A stretch of DNA of 64,000 bases from Egbenema bharatensis (GTDB lineage: Bacteria; Cyanobacteriota; Cyanobacteriia; Elainellales; Elainellaceae), in contig NZ_CP182236.1 in NCBI RefSeq assembly GCF_048077055.1, positions 5,208,001 through 5,272,000 of the forward strand, in the 5' to 3' direction. Made by a program: the position numbers and the translations under genes. Positions 8,528-17,018 of the stretch are shown here, piece after piece. The number at the start of each line of letters is the position of its first letter. The stretch's first letter is position 1. The notes under the pieces are model-generated. The model ran no database searches, had not been told where the DNA came from, and saw nothing but the letters and a program-made list of their open reading frames with translations.

Positions 8528-9170
8528 TTGCTTCCTCCATAGGATAAAACCAGCCACAACCAAAATGTTGTCGTCCTCCTAAGCCATGCCACTGCAACTT
8601 CAATGAGTCCGATTGATTGAGTCCCTCTATGACTACGCTGTAACCAACGATCTTCTTGTCTCTGATCTGTAATGTGCGTCGTGCTAGATCACCATTTACA
8701 TCACTTGGAATAAATGCTTGACCACTGACTTCTAAACGTTCTAGCCCCTTCTGGCAAGATTCCAAAAAATATCTAGGTAACTCCACATGATCAATCGCAT
8801 CCAATTTAAACGTCACCATTCTCGACGCTAAAGTTTTACTTGCTTCCGGCAATGTAATTCTTGGTTGAACTAATCGAATGAGATGACCTCGAATATCAAA
8901 AACTTGGTTTTGCAGGAACCGATACCAGGTTTGCATTTGCTCCGATGGGCATCGCAGTCTAAATCGTGATCCTCGATTAAGATAAATCAGGCCTGCTCGA
9001 TCGGGAACGCCTGGTATGCTACACAGATGAACCTCTGCGGGCAAATCACTGGGGAGTGATTCATCCTTACTTTCTTGAAGTCGCTGCTTAACAGCAGAAT
9101 ATAAAGCATACCCGTGATCCGCAGGTAACGTTTTACCTCGTAGTGAAAACTGAATTTCCAAAAAGTTCAT
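8517..9170 (-). CDS. cas6: crRNA-processing endoribonuclease Cas6 (Cmx6-like)
   Basis: The protein is 217 residues. It starts MNFLEIQFSLRGKTLPADHG, typical of the MYXAN Cas6/Cmx6 type, and ends with a Gly-rich loop GLGGRQHFGCGWFYP, the conserved C-terminal RNA-binding loop of Cas6. Cas6 cleaves the repeat hairpin and usually stays on the crRNA 3' end. It follows the WYL gene by 4 bp, so the regulator and the cas genes probably share one transcript. Confidence 0.92.
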   Translation of the reverse strand: MNFLEIQFSLRGKTLPADHGYALYSAVKQRLQESKDESLPSDLPAEVHLCSIPGVPDRAGLIYLNRGSRFRLRCPSEQMQTWYRFLQNQVFDIRGHLIRLVQPRITLPEASKTLASRMVTFKLDAIDHVELPRYFLESCQKGLERLEVSGQAFIPSDVNGDLARRTLQIRDKKIVGYSVVIEGLNQSDSLKLQWHGLGGRQHFGCGWFYPMEEANVS

Positions 9171-9174
9171 CGCT

Positions 9175-10146
9175 TTAATTCTCCAAATACTGCCTGCCCA
9201 TCCCCTCCACCTCTGCCCTGACCAACTCCACCAACTCCGGCGGAGACTGAACGATCGCTCCTTTCCCATACCCCAACACCCACCGCTTCAGGTCGTTTAG
9301 TCCTCGCACGAACAGATGCAAGGTAATTGACCCATCCGCATGTTCCTGCACCTCCTGGCTGGGATGCCAGCGACGTTCTCGAACATAAGGGGAAGTCGAT
9401 GCGTCAAACCAGATTGAAACAGGCATCGGGACACCGCCAGCTTCATGCTGAAAAATCATTTCCAGGTGATCTTTGGCATCAAAGGTAGGGTCAGGTACAA
9501 ACGTCTCCCCCAGAACCTCAAGCTGTTTGATCCGATCGACTCTGAACCAGCGGATCTCTTGCCGTTGATGGCAGTAACCAATCACATAGGGATTTGTCCC
9601 CCGGTAGATGTGCAGCAGGTAGGGGTCGAGCTTGCGCTGGGACACTGCATTGCGGCTGGCTGTGTAGTAAGTCATCTGCACCGTCTTTTGGTAACGGCAA
9701 GCTTCCTCTAACCGATGCCAGATATCGGGATCAAGGTCAGTCTCAGCCCCCGATCGAAACAGAATGCGTTCCTCAGCCAACTGCTGTAAGTCCACCCACG
9801 TTTGATCTGGTAGCCGTTCACCGAGACGAGCGATCGCAGAGCGTAACTCCTGAGCGTAGGCTGATCCGGCATAAGCTTCCAGCATTCTGGCTCCCAGCGT
9901 TAGAGCAAACAATTCACCTTTACTGAGGCTAATGGTCGGCAATCGCCATGCCGAATCAGTATAGTAGTAGCCCTTGGTGCGATGGAATTCGAGGGGAGCA
10001 TGGTAGCGATCGCGGAGAAAATTGAGGTCACTCCGAATCGTGCGTTCACTCATCTCTAGAGCAGATGCGAGGCTGGATGCCGTTTGCCGCTGCCCAGAAC
10101 GGAGGAGTTCATCAATTTGCAATAGTCGTTCAAGATGGCGAGACAT
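9175..10146 (-). CDS. HTH-WYL transcriptional regulator of the cas operon
   Basis: This 323-residue protein has an N-terminal HTH (SLASALEMSERTIRSDLNFL, residues about 25-45) and a WYL ligand-binding domain from about 135 to 235, with YLLHIYRGTNPYVIGYCH and WFRVDRI segments. A C-terminal WCX-like extension follows. WYL proteins encoded beside CRISPR loci, including a well-known case in Synechocystis, control cas or crRNA levels. It is the first gene of the operon, so autoregulation is likely. Confidence 0.9.
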   Translation of the reverse strand: MSRHLERLLQIDELLRSGQRQTASSLASALEMSERTIRSDLNFLRDRYHAPLEFHRTKGYYYTDSAWRLPTISLSKGELFALTLGARMLEAYAGSAYAQELRSAIARLGERLPDQTWVDLQQLAEERILFRSGAETDLDPDIWHRLEEACRYQKTVQMTYYTASRNAVSQRKLDPYLLHIYRGTNPYVIGYCHQRQEIRWFRVDRIKQLEVLGETFVPDPTFDAKDHLEMIFQHEAGGVPMPVSIWFDASTSPYVRERRWHPSQEVQEHADGSITLHLFVRGLNDLKRWVLGYGKGAIVQSPPELVELVRAEVEGMGRQYLEN

Positions 10147-10357
10147 GGCAGATATCTATCAGACTGGCTCTATCGTAGGTGGGCTACCCTGCAAAAATGT
10201 TTCCGGGTTGAAAATGTCAAAAAAAATTTGGGTGGGTATTGAATTGGCATTTGCTGCAAATCTACTTGCGGTTCCCCTATGACAGTGTTCCCAGTTCGTT
10301 AGAGAAAATCCTGCAATACTGCGTGATTGTTAACAGAACTTTGTGCAGTTAAACTTT
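10147..10357 (-). promoter_or_regulatory. Presumed promoter region of the WYL-cas operon
   Basis: This gene-free stretch lies between the NERD gene and the WYL start. On the minus strand TTGACA (10216-10221 as its complement) is followed by an AT-rich stretch, which gives a weak -35/-10 pair. A run of eight A on the + strand lies beside it. No clear palindromic operator was found. Confidence 0.4.
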
Positions 10358-12241
10358 CTAAGCGCTCCTTCGCATTGGTAAGCCGTACAGCAGATCCTGA
10401 ATCTGATGGGGCGATCGCTGGAGTTTAGCCGCCCTGGTTTTGAACGCAGCAGCCGTCTCCAGGTCATCAATCACACTGAGTAAGTTTCCTAGAGTTGTCA
10501 CCCGTGAGTATTTCCCAATGCTGTTACTTACAAAAGACACATCCGCCTTTTCGGCAAATACGACCACGCCATAAACCACCACTCGATTCGCGGATACCTC
10601 ATTTCTCAGCTTCTTCATGACGCTATCGACATAGCCATTGACCTGAGCGTAAGGGTTTGTGCCAACGCTAGCGATAGGAACCTCTGCTCCACTCAGACGT
10701 TGAGAAAACCAGGGAGTCAGTTTGGGAGTCCCTCTGGCTTTAATCACACCATCAAAGTTCTTAGCTTCAATCACGACCACATAGGACTTGCCGATGAGAA
10801 GAACATCCACAAACTGACGACTCTTACCAGGTTGGACATCCAGGTGAGAGAGAACCAACCACTGTCCCAAATCAAACTTTGAGGTTGATTGCAGCCGATC
10901 GACGATGGCCTGCTCAAAGCGATCGAGGTTGGGAGTATCCATTTGTTTGATCGTTTCCTCCAGCGCCGCCTTCTCCTGTTGTATGGCGAGAAGCGATCGC
11001 TTAAAATCTTCTTCCCGTTGTTTTGCTGATTCCGCTTCGCGTTGTTTCGCAGCTTCGGCGGACTGTCGCCATTGTTCGAGCAACTGAGTCATTTCGTGGA
11101 GTTTTTGATCCTTCTGGCGATTTTGCTGCTGGAGGTGATCCAATAAAGACTGGTTTTGCTCTAGCTGCGTCCTGGCAGAGGCTTGCTGTTTCAGGGCTTT
11201 TGCCAACTCCTGTTTAAGCGTTTCAACCGCCTGGGTATTTTGCGAGGAAGACTGGGTTTGAGTTTGAAGCTTCTGCTGTAAGGAGGCGATCGTCTGCCCC
11301 CGTTGCTCAATTTCGTCCAGCAGAGCGGACTGAGCTTGCGTGAGTTGCTGGGTGTTGTCAACGGATGCGGTCTGCTGAAGTTGTTGCTCCAGTTTCACAA
11401 TCTGCTGATTGAGTTGATGGGTTCGTTCATCCTGCTCCTGCTCATAGGTTTGCAGTTGCAGCGCAAAGGATTCCCGTTCTGCAATTAATTCCGTTAGTTG
11501 AGCCGATCGCTGTTTCAACTGTCGTCGCAAAATATCATTTTCCCGTCGTGACTGTTGCTGGGCCATCAACGCCTGCTGCTTCTGGACTCCTTTGCGGTGA
11601 AGAAGCCACTCAATGAATGACCAGGCGGACAACCCCATCGCCAAAAATAGGGCCGTGGTTAGGCTGTAATATCGGTGGGTTCCACTGTTACTCAGAAGAT
11701 TACCGACCCAACGCTGATAGTCCTGGGCAAAGGAAGGCGGAATGCCACGAACGTAGTAGACCCGTCCAATGATCTGGCCAGCATTTTGTTGATGGGTTGG
11801 CTCGCGGTGGTCTGCACGGGTACTCTGATACGACCACTCGGTTTGCAGGGGAGGCGGATCACGGAGGAGGTCAAAGGGATGATGGTGGAGATTGTCGAGG
11901 TGAAGCTCCTGTGACCAGCCTCGCTCGGATTGGGTCATGTGGAGAATCTGCTGATCTGGGCAGACCTGGGCGGTGGTGGTGCAATCTGTAACGACCATGC
12001 CAAACAAACCATAGTTGCTGTTCAGAGTACGCTGGATCTCCTCTACGTCATCCTCCAGCAGGGCATAAGACAGCTTAGTGGGCAACATGCTGGAGAGAAT
12101 GTTGAAATCTGTAGTCTGAACTCGCTGGATGGTTCCATACCAGTAGCTGCGATGGTTAGCCAGGTTAGAAACCGTTGCAATCCCGATCGCCGCTGTGCTG
12201 ATGAGGGTTAAACGTCCTAATAGGGCAAAGATAGTTTTCAC
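10358..12241 (-). CDS. Membrane-anchored coiled-coil NERD nuclease-like protein
   Basis: The protein is 627 residues with a GTG start. An N-terminal TM segment (about 5-25) is followed by about 150 probably extracytoplasmic residues, with a Cys pair in DCTTTAQVCPD. A second TM (about 195-215) precedes a long Gln-rich coiled coil (about 220-440) and a C-terminal NERD domain. The NERD active-site residues are visible as VDVLLIG, VIEAKNFDG (ExK) and the later YAQVNGYV, a PD-(D/E)xK pattern. The layout is that of a membrane sensor whose output is a nuclease instead of a kinase. It sits between the CRISPR and restriction operons. A role in defence is inferred from place and nuclease fold; the trigger is unknown. 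Confidence 0.75.
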   Translation of the reverse strand: MKTIFALLGRLTLISTAAIGIATVSNLANHRSYWYGTIQRVQTTDFNILSSMLPTKLSYALLEDDVEEIQRTLNSNYGLFGMVVTDCTTTAQVCPDQQILHMTQSERGWSQELHLDNLHHHPFDLLRDPPPLQTEWSYQSTRADHREPTHQQNAGQIIGRVYYVRGIPPSFAQDYQRWVGNLLSNSGTHRYYSLTTALFLAMGLSAWSFIEWLLHRKGVQKQQALMAQQQSRRENDILRRQLKQRSAQLTELIAERESFALQLQTYEQEQDERTHQLNQQIVKLEQQLQQTASVDNTQQLTQAQSALLDEIEQRGQTIASLQQKLQTQTQSSSQNTQAVETLKQELAKALKQQASARTQLEQNQSLLDHLQQQNRQKDQKLHEMTQLLEQWRQSAEAAKQREAESAKQREEDFKRSLLAIQQEKAALEETIKQMDTPNLDRFEQAIVDRLQSTSKFDLGQWLVLSHLDVQPGKSRQFVDVLLIGKSYVVVIEAKNFDGVIKARGTPKLTPWFSQRLSGAEVPIASVGTNPYAQVNGYVDSVMKKLRNEVSANRVVVYGVVVFAEKADVSFVSNSIGKYSRVTTLGNLLSVIDDLETAAAFKTRAAKLQRSPHQIQDLLYGLPMRRSA

Positions 12242-12332
12242 AGAAGTTCACCTTGAGATTAAAGCAGCATTGGAGCGATCGGGGCAGGTTCATCCGTTGG
12301 ATCTGGCTCCGGGTGAGGTATCCCCACCGTTG

Positions 12333-13424
12333 TTAATACGCTTTAGACGAGCCAGACGCGCACTGAAGCTCATCACCGTTCACGATGGGGGATGCTGGAG
12401 CCGTCTGAGAAGGGGAGTCGCTTTCACACACAATCGATCGGGTGAGTCGATTAATGACTGCAACCGCCCCGGTATAGCTCTTTAGATCGGCTTGCTGGGC
12501 AATTGCCGTCACAATTGCCTTATTTGTGCCTTCAAGCACGATGGAGAAGGTATAGTGTTCTGTTTCTTCATCTCTCCCGACATCCAACCCGGCGATCGTG
12601 GGTGAGAACCGACCATTTTCGATGTGATACGCCTGTTGTGCTCGATTGATAGAAGCGATGGATGATCTTGCAACACTTCGTGCCAGGGTTTGCTCAAGCT
12701 GCCGTTCTAATTCCTTGGATTGTCGCTCTAATTCCTTCAGGTTTCGCTGGGCTTGAGCCTGGGTTGTGGGTCGTCTGACAATCACTTCATATAGACCCCG
12801 ACTGGATGAGCCTTCACCTGACACAGCTCGACGGGCTGATATGACCTCCCAGCCTTCTGCCCCCAACTGCTGCATCTTATAGTCAAACGACAAATCTTCA
12901 ACCCCTTCCACTTTGTATTCCCAGACTCCGGGGTTAGGTCGGTTCGCACTCCAAGCACCCACAACCAGAAATAGAAAGATTCCTGCCAGCAGGGTAGTAT
13001 TGGCGATGTCACGGATTTGAGTGAACTGGTTGAGCAGGGGAAGAACCTTTCCAGCTTGCTTGGGTTGAATCAGCGTTGTGAGGGTTGAACGACTCGATCC
13101 ATTGGTGCCATTAGTGCCACTGGATGAACTGGGTGAGAGCGTGAAGCTTTCTCGCCAACTCGAATGGCTTTGCCCTGCGGCTTTCCCTTGAACTACAACG
13201 CGCTGAATCGATTTTGGGTTGAGGCTATTGAGTCCCTGGCGAATACACTCCACCAAAGTCGATTGATCCGGTTTGGTTTTCGCCTCCGCAACGATCGTCA
13301 AACATTCTCCTGCTGTTGTAGCAGTGACGGTAATCCCTTTGGGTTGCAGCGTTTTGTTCATCAGTGCGGCGATCGCTACCGGATTCCCTTGTTTTGCTGA
13401 ATCTAAGCCATTTTCAGTCGTCAT
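12333..13424 (-). CDS. Type IV pilin-like G/H family protein with a cytoplasmic N-terminus
   Basis: This 363-residue protein has a Ser/Thr/Gly-rich linker near residues 100-115 and one TM segment near 140-160 (TTLLAGIFLFLVVGAWS). A middle domain contains VWEYKVEGVED and LGAEGWEVIS, similar to DUF4177-type repeats, and is followed by a short coiled coil. The C-terminal domain is like cyanobacterial pilin G/H proteins (NRAQQAYHIENGRF, with a late Cys in SIVCESD). It is downstream of the restriction gene with a 90-bp gap. The function is not known, and the domain mix is unusual for a pilin because the TM is internal. Confidence 0.6.
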   Translation of the reverse strand: MTTENGLDSAKQGNPVAIAALMNKTLQPKGITVTATTAGECLTIVAEAKTKPDQSTLVECIRQGLNSLNPKSIQRVVVQGKAAGQSHSSWRESFTLSPSSSSGTNGTNGSSRSTLTTLIQPKQAGKVLPLLNQFTQIRDIANTTLLAGIFLFLVVGAWSANRPNPGVWEYKVEGVEDLSFDYKMQQLGAEGWEVISARRAVSGEGSSSRGLYEVIVRRPTTQAQAQRNLKELERQSKELERQLEQTLARSVARSSIASINRAQQAYHIENGRFSPTIAGLDVGRDEETEHYTFSIVLEGTNKAIVTAIAQQADLKSYTGAVAVINRLTRSIVCESDSPSQTAPASPIVNGDELQCASGSSKAY

Positions 13425-13514
13425 TTCTTTCTTTGCCTGGTTTGATATTCTTTATCCTTGAAGCATTCATGAAAGAGGAGAGATTACTGTTCAAATTCAT
13501 GCTGACTCTAATTT

Positions 13515-16500
13515 CTAAAACCGTTCGATCGCTTCATCCATTAACTGCCTGACATCCTTCAATCCACACATGGCGTATTGCCAGTGCCCATACCTGCCAT
13601 CGGCGTTGACTGCACTCACCCAACGTTCTGCTGCATCCCGTTTCACATCCCGTAGCGGGTCATATCCTTTGGTTTCCAGAATGAAGTAGCAGGGCTGCTC
13701 AGTCTTAAGCCGAATGATGAAATCAGGCAAATAATCATGGGGTTGTCCGTTGTGGACATAGGGAATGGCAAAGCCCAATCCAGCATTTTTGACAAAGGCT
13801 GCCGTCGCGGGGTGGGTATCAATGATGTAAGCTGCGGCCTGTTCCCATTGCCAGGTATCCGCCACCACTGCATTGACATGAGAGTGAACCACCTCCCGCA
13901 CAGGTTTACTCGTCCAGAAGTTCACATCCTCGGTTGAGCAGTGCCCTCGATGGGATTCATAGCGGGGAACCTCTGGGGCTTCACCTTGCTCGGTATTGGG
14001 TCGAATAGCATGAACCAACTGTTCAATCACCCAGCCATAGTAGGGAGACAAGAATACATCGATCAGTTCAGCCGGTTTCACCGGAACCACCTTTTCACTC
14101 AGGTAGCGATCGCAGATGTGACGAAGCTGGGGAAACAGAACATGGGCTGGAGCTTGATAGCTGCCTGATTCCACATAGCTTTTGGTTAACCCACCTGCCA
14201 GATCAAACACCAACTCTTGAAAGCGACGACCTTTGCGATAAGGATTGAGATCTACACTCTCCAGCTTGCCTGGCCCCGACAGAGACGGTCTACCCTGATT
14301 GTTGGGTAAGGTTGCCTTCATCTGCACTTCAGGGGCAATCTTAAAGGGGTCAAGCTTCAAAGGGGCGATCGCCTCCCAATCCACCGCCACACGATTGCGA
14401 ATGGACTGGGTATAGCCTTCAACTCTAGGAATCTCAATTTTGTACTGTGCTTTGCCAGGAACCGCATAAATTCGATGCCGCTTTTCCTTCTTGGGGCTGG
14501 CTGTATTGGGATTCGCCTTGTAGGGAATGATGTCAAAGGGCACACCAAAGATTTTGGCAACCTCTTCACTCATCAGCCCGGTTTCTTCATTGAGGTCGTA
14601 GCTGGCACGACGCAACCCCCGTCCCACCACCTGCTCACAGAGAAGCTGCGACATAAAGGGACGAAGCCCAATGATATGCGTCACGGTATTACAATCCCAG
14701 CCTTCGGTGAGCATCCCAACAGAGACAATGCAGCGTACATCACGCCCTGGAGGATGCAAAGGTCTACCCAACTTCAGTGCCAACGCCTCAAATCCGTCCG
14801 GGTAGATCGGGTTGCCCTGTTTGTCACACGTCCAAGCCCAACTGCCCACCGTATCGAGGGTGTAGCGCATCCACCGGGATTCATCCGACTTGGAAGCCCC
14901 AGACTCCATCTCCTGCACCACTTTGGAATCAACCCGAATGGTGTTAATTTGTTCGTCTTGATTGCGGAAGCCCTCAATTTTGCAGGGGGAGATGTGAGAA
15001 GCTTGTTTACCTTCTGCCAGCCACTCATAGATCACCTTGGCGATCGCAGTGTTTTTACACACCAAAATGAACACAGGCGGTCTTGGATCTTCACGATCTG
15101 GGTCTTGCTCCCATTCCAGCCGATTCTCTTCCCATAACCCTCCCAGCATGGCGATCGGGTGTTGAGCATACTTAAGAATGGCATCAGGCTTGGGATTAGA
15201 TTTCTTGCCCCCTCGCTCAGCAGGAGTGAGCTTATCCATCACCCATTTCCAGATGTTGAAATAGCCAGGAATTTCATGTCCGGTAGTATCTCGAACCGCA
15301 AGCTGAGGGATTTTGACTAATCCTGCTTCGATCGCATCCATCAAGCTAAAGTCAGATACCACCCAGGGAAAGGGCTTATTGGCATCTTTGCCCACTCGAC
15401 TGAGGTAGTAGGGTGTTGCAGAAAGATCGACACAGAAATTAATGCCGCGATGCTGATGAATGCGGTCTAAGCCCTCGACCCAGATAGTCGCTTCCTGCTG
15501 TTCATACTCACTGACTTCATCCTCGTCATCGGCTTCATCGTTTTCCGCTGGACGAATGCGATAGGCGTGATGGGCTTCATCATTGAGAATCAAAATATTT
15601 TGTTTGCCACCCACTTCCCGTCCTAGAATGCGATGAATCCAGGCTGTATCACTCTCAACGTAGCGAACAGACTCTACCTTGACTGATTCCAGGTTGCCTT
15701 GCTTGTCACGTTTCTCTTCGACCACTGCCAACATTCCCTGAGCGATTTGGAGATTCAGGGTTTCTTCAGTCAGGTAGCGTTTTCCCCGTGCAGTGTCATT
15801 TTTAGCGGCAATGCGAATGGTTTCAGTGGTGTAGAGAGGAACTCCCACCCGACTCACCTTGGCAGGTGCATCCCCAGATGTTTGAGGTGATCGCTTCTCA
15901 AAGACGTGCCAGTTCGTCGTCAGAATTCTGCCCTGGCGCAGGCGATCCATTAATTCAGCAGGCACCAGGTCACGGGTACGATAAAGGCTGGCTTCCCCCC
16001 GTTCTGGATCAAGTTCACCCAGGCGATCGCGGATTGTCACATTTGGGCAGACAATCAGCACCACATCAGAAAATCGAGCATCGCTGCGATCATTGACCTT
16101 GTTGAGAATACTCCAGGCACACAGCATTCCCATAACAGTCGTTTTGCCGCTTCCGGTTGCCATCTTGCAGGCGTAGCGCGTAAAGGCTTTGATGCCCTCG
16201 GATTGCTGCTGCTCTGTAGGTTCATCCGTTGGAATAGAAATGCCTTGCAGAAAATCAGCTCGCGCCTCTTTGAGGAAAATGATGGTTTCCACCGCTTCCA
16301 GTTGAGCATAGAACAGCCGCCGTTCTCGCCCTTCTCGCTGCCAGTAGTGGAGCAATTCATGGGTCGTACGAGTCACGCCGGGATAGTCCTGCGATCGCCA
16401 TTCCTGCACCCGCTGGCGGATGTAGTTGACCAGCACCATTTCATAGCCAGGGTCAAACTCTTTAGAAAGAGCCAGAACCTGATCGCTTAAGTCCCAGGTG

Positions 16501-16643
16501 ATTTCCCCTTCACGCGGCGGATAGACAATTGCAGGTCTACGCCCATCGCGCAGTTGCGGTTCTTCTCCTTCCCGTAGAAACCAGTAGCGATCGGGTTGGG
16601 CAAAAGGAGAATTGAGGATAGGAGTATCAACTTCGTAGGTCAT
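13515..16643 (-). CDS. Restriction helicase-nuclease, type III Res-like (BPTD_3080 family)
   Basis: This 1042-residue protein has SF2 helicase motifs: Walker A in CKMATGSGKTTV, a DEAH box in LNDEAHHAYR, and GMLTEGWDCNTV followed by QVVGRGLRR. A C-terminal PD-(D/E)xK nuclease is visible as YLPDFIIRLK and ILETKGYD. The length and layout match the large restriction subunits that pair with type III-like Mod methylases. It is the last gene of the set mod, small membrane protein, res, with a 17-bp gap to the membrane protein. It likely translocates on and cuts DNA lacking the Mod mark. Confidence 0.9.
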   Translation of the reverse strand: MTYEVDTPILNSPFAQPDRYWFLREGEEPQLRDGRRPAIVYPPREGEITWDLSDQVLALSKEFDPGYEMVLVNYIRQRVQEWRSQDYPGVTRTTHELLHYWQREGRERRLFYAQLEAVETIIFLKEARADFLQGISIPTDEPTEQQQSEGIKAFTRYACKMATGSGKTTVMGMLCAWSILNKVNDRSDARFSDVVLIVCPNVTIRDRLGELDPERGEASLYRTRDLVPAELMDRLRQGRILTTNWHVFEKRSPQTSGDAPAKVSRVGVPLYTTETIRIAAKNDTARGKRYLTEETLNLQIAQGMLAVVEEKRDKQGNLESVKVESVRYVESDTAWIHRILGREVGGKQNILILNDEAHHAYRIRPAENDEADDEDEVSEYEQQEATIWVEGLDRIHQHRGINFCVDLSATPYYLSRVGKDANKPFPWVVSDFSLMDAIEAGLVKIPQLAVRDTTGHEIPGYFNIWKWVMDKLTPAERGGKKSNPKPDAILKYAQHPIAMLGGLWEENRLEWEQDPDREDPRPPVFILVCKNTAIAKVIYEWLAEGKQASHISPCKIEGFRNQDEQINTIRVDSKVVQEMESGASKSDESRWMRYTLDTVGSWAWTCDKQGNPIYPDGFEALALKLGRPLHPPGRDVRCIVSVGMLTEGWDCNTVTHIIGLRPFMSQLLCEQVVGRGLRRASYDLNEETGLMSEEVAKIFGVPFDIIPYKANPNTASPKKEKRHRIYAVPGKAQYKIEIPRVEGYTQSIRNRVAVDWEAIAPLKLDPFKIAPEVQMKATLPNNQGRPSLSGPGKLESVDLNPYRKGRRFQELVFDLAGGLTKSYVESGSYQAPAHVLFPQLRHICDRYLSEKVVPVKPAELIDVFLSPYYGWVIEQLVHAIRPNTEQGEAPEVPRYESHRGHCSTEDVNFWTSKPVREVVHSHVNAVVADTWQWEQAAAYIIDTHPATAAFVKNAGLGFAIPYVHNGQPHDYLPDFIIRLKTEQPCYFILETKGYDPLRDVKRDAAERWVSAVNADGRYGHWQYAMCGLKDVRQLMDEAIERF

Positions 16644-16661
16644 GACTGCACCACTGTCTCC

Positions 16662-16997
16662 TTAGCAACCCAGCACCGATTTGAGCAAGCGTTTCATGTC
16701 TCCAGAGATGGGTAGCCAATCAATTTCCCTGCATAGCTGAGAGCAAGATTCACCGTTTTGGAGCCGTTGCATGTAGATGCCCTTAAGCAGTTCTTCTAAC
16801 CCAAACTTGGTCAGCATCTCGGCAGCCAAACCAATGATGCCAAGGAAAATGATCCCACCAATCATGCCACCAGGGCCAAGCAACGCCAATGCAGCCGTAA
16901 TCGCAGCCGCTCCAGTCAAACCTGTTGTTGCCATGACGATTAGCAACACGATCGCCGGTAAACCAATTCCAGCCGCCTTTCTCACAAACTCATCCAT
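16662..16997 (-). CDS. Small Gly/Ala-rich membrane protein inside the restriction operon
   Basis: The protein is 111 residues. Two hydrophobic stretches (residues about 12-40 and 43-60) contain GLPAIVLLIVMATTGLTG and GPGGMIGGIIFLGIIGLA. They are followed by an amphipathic, partly basic C-terminal half with two Cys. I chose the ATG at 16997 after AGGAAAGG. A GTG six bases upstream is possible. Gaps to mod and res are 20 and 17 bp, so all three are co-transcribed. No function is known to me. The hairpin-like membrane region recalls small pore-forming effectors of other defence operons, which is inference only. Confidence 0.75.
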   Translation of the reverse strand: MDEFVRKAAGIGLPAIVLLIVMATTGLTGAAAITAALALLGPGGMIGGIIFLGIIGLAAEMLTKFGLEELLKGIYMQRLQNGESCSQLCREIDWLPISGDMKRLLKSVLGC

Positions 16998-17018
16998 AAT
17001 CACCTTTCCTCAAATCAT

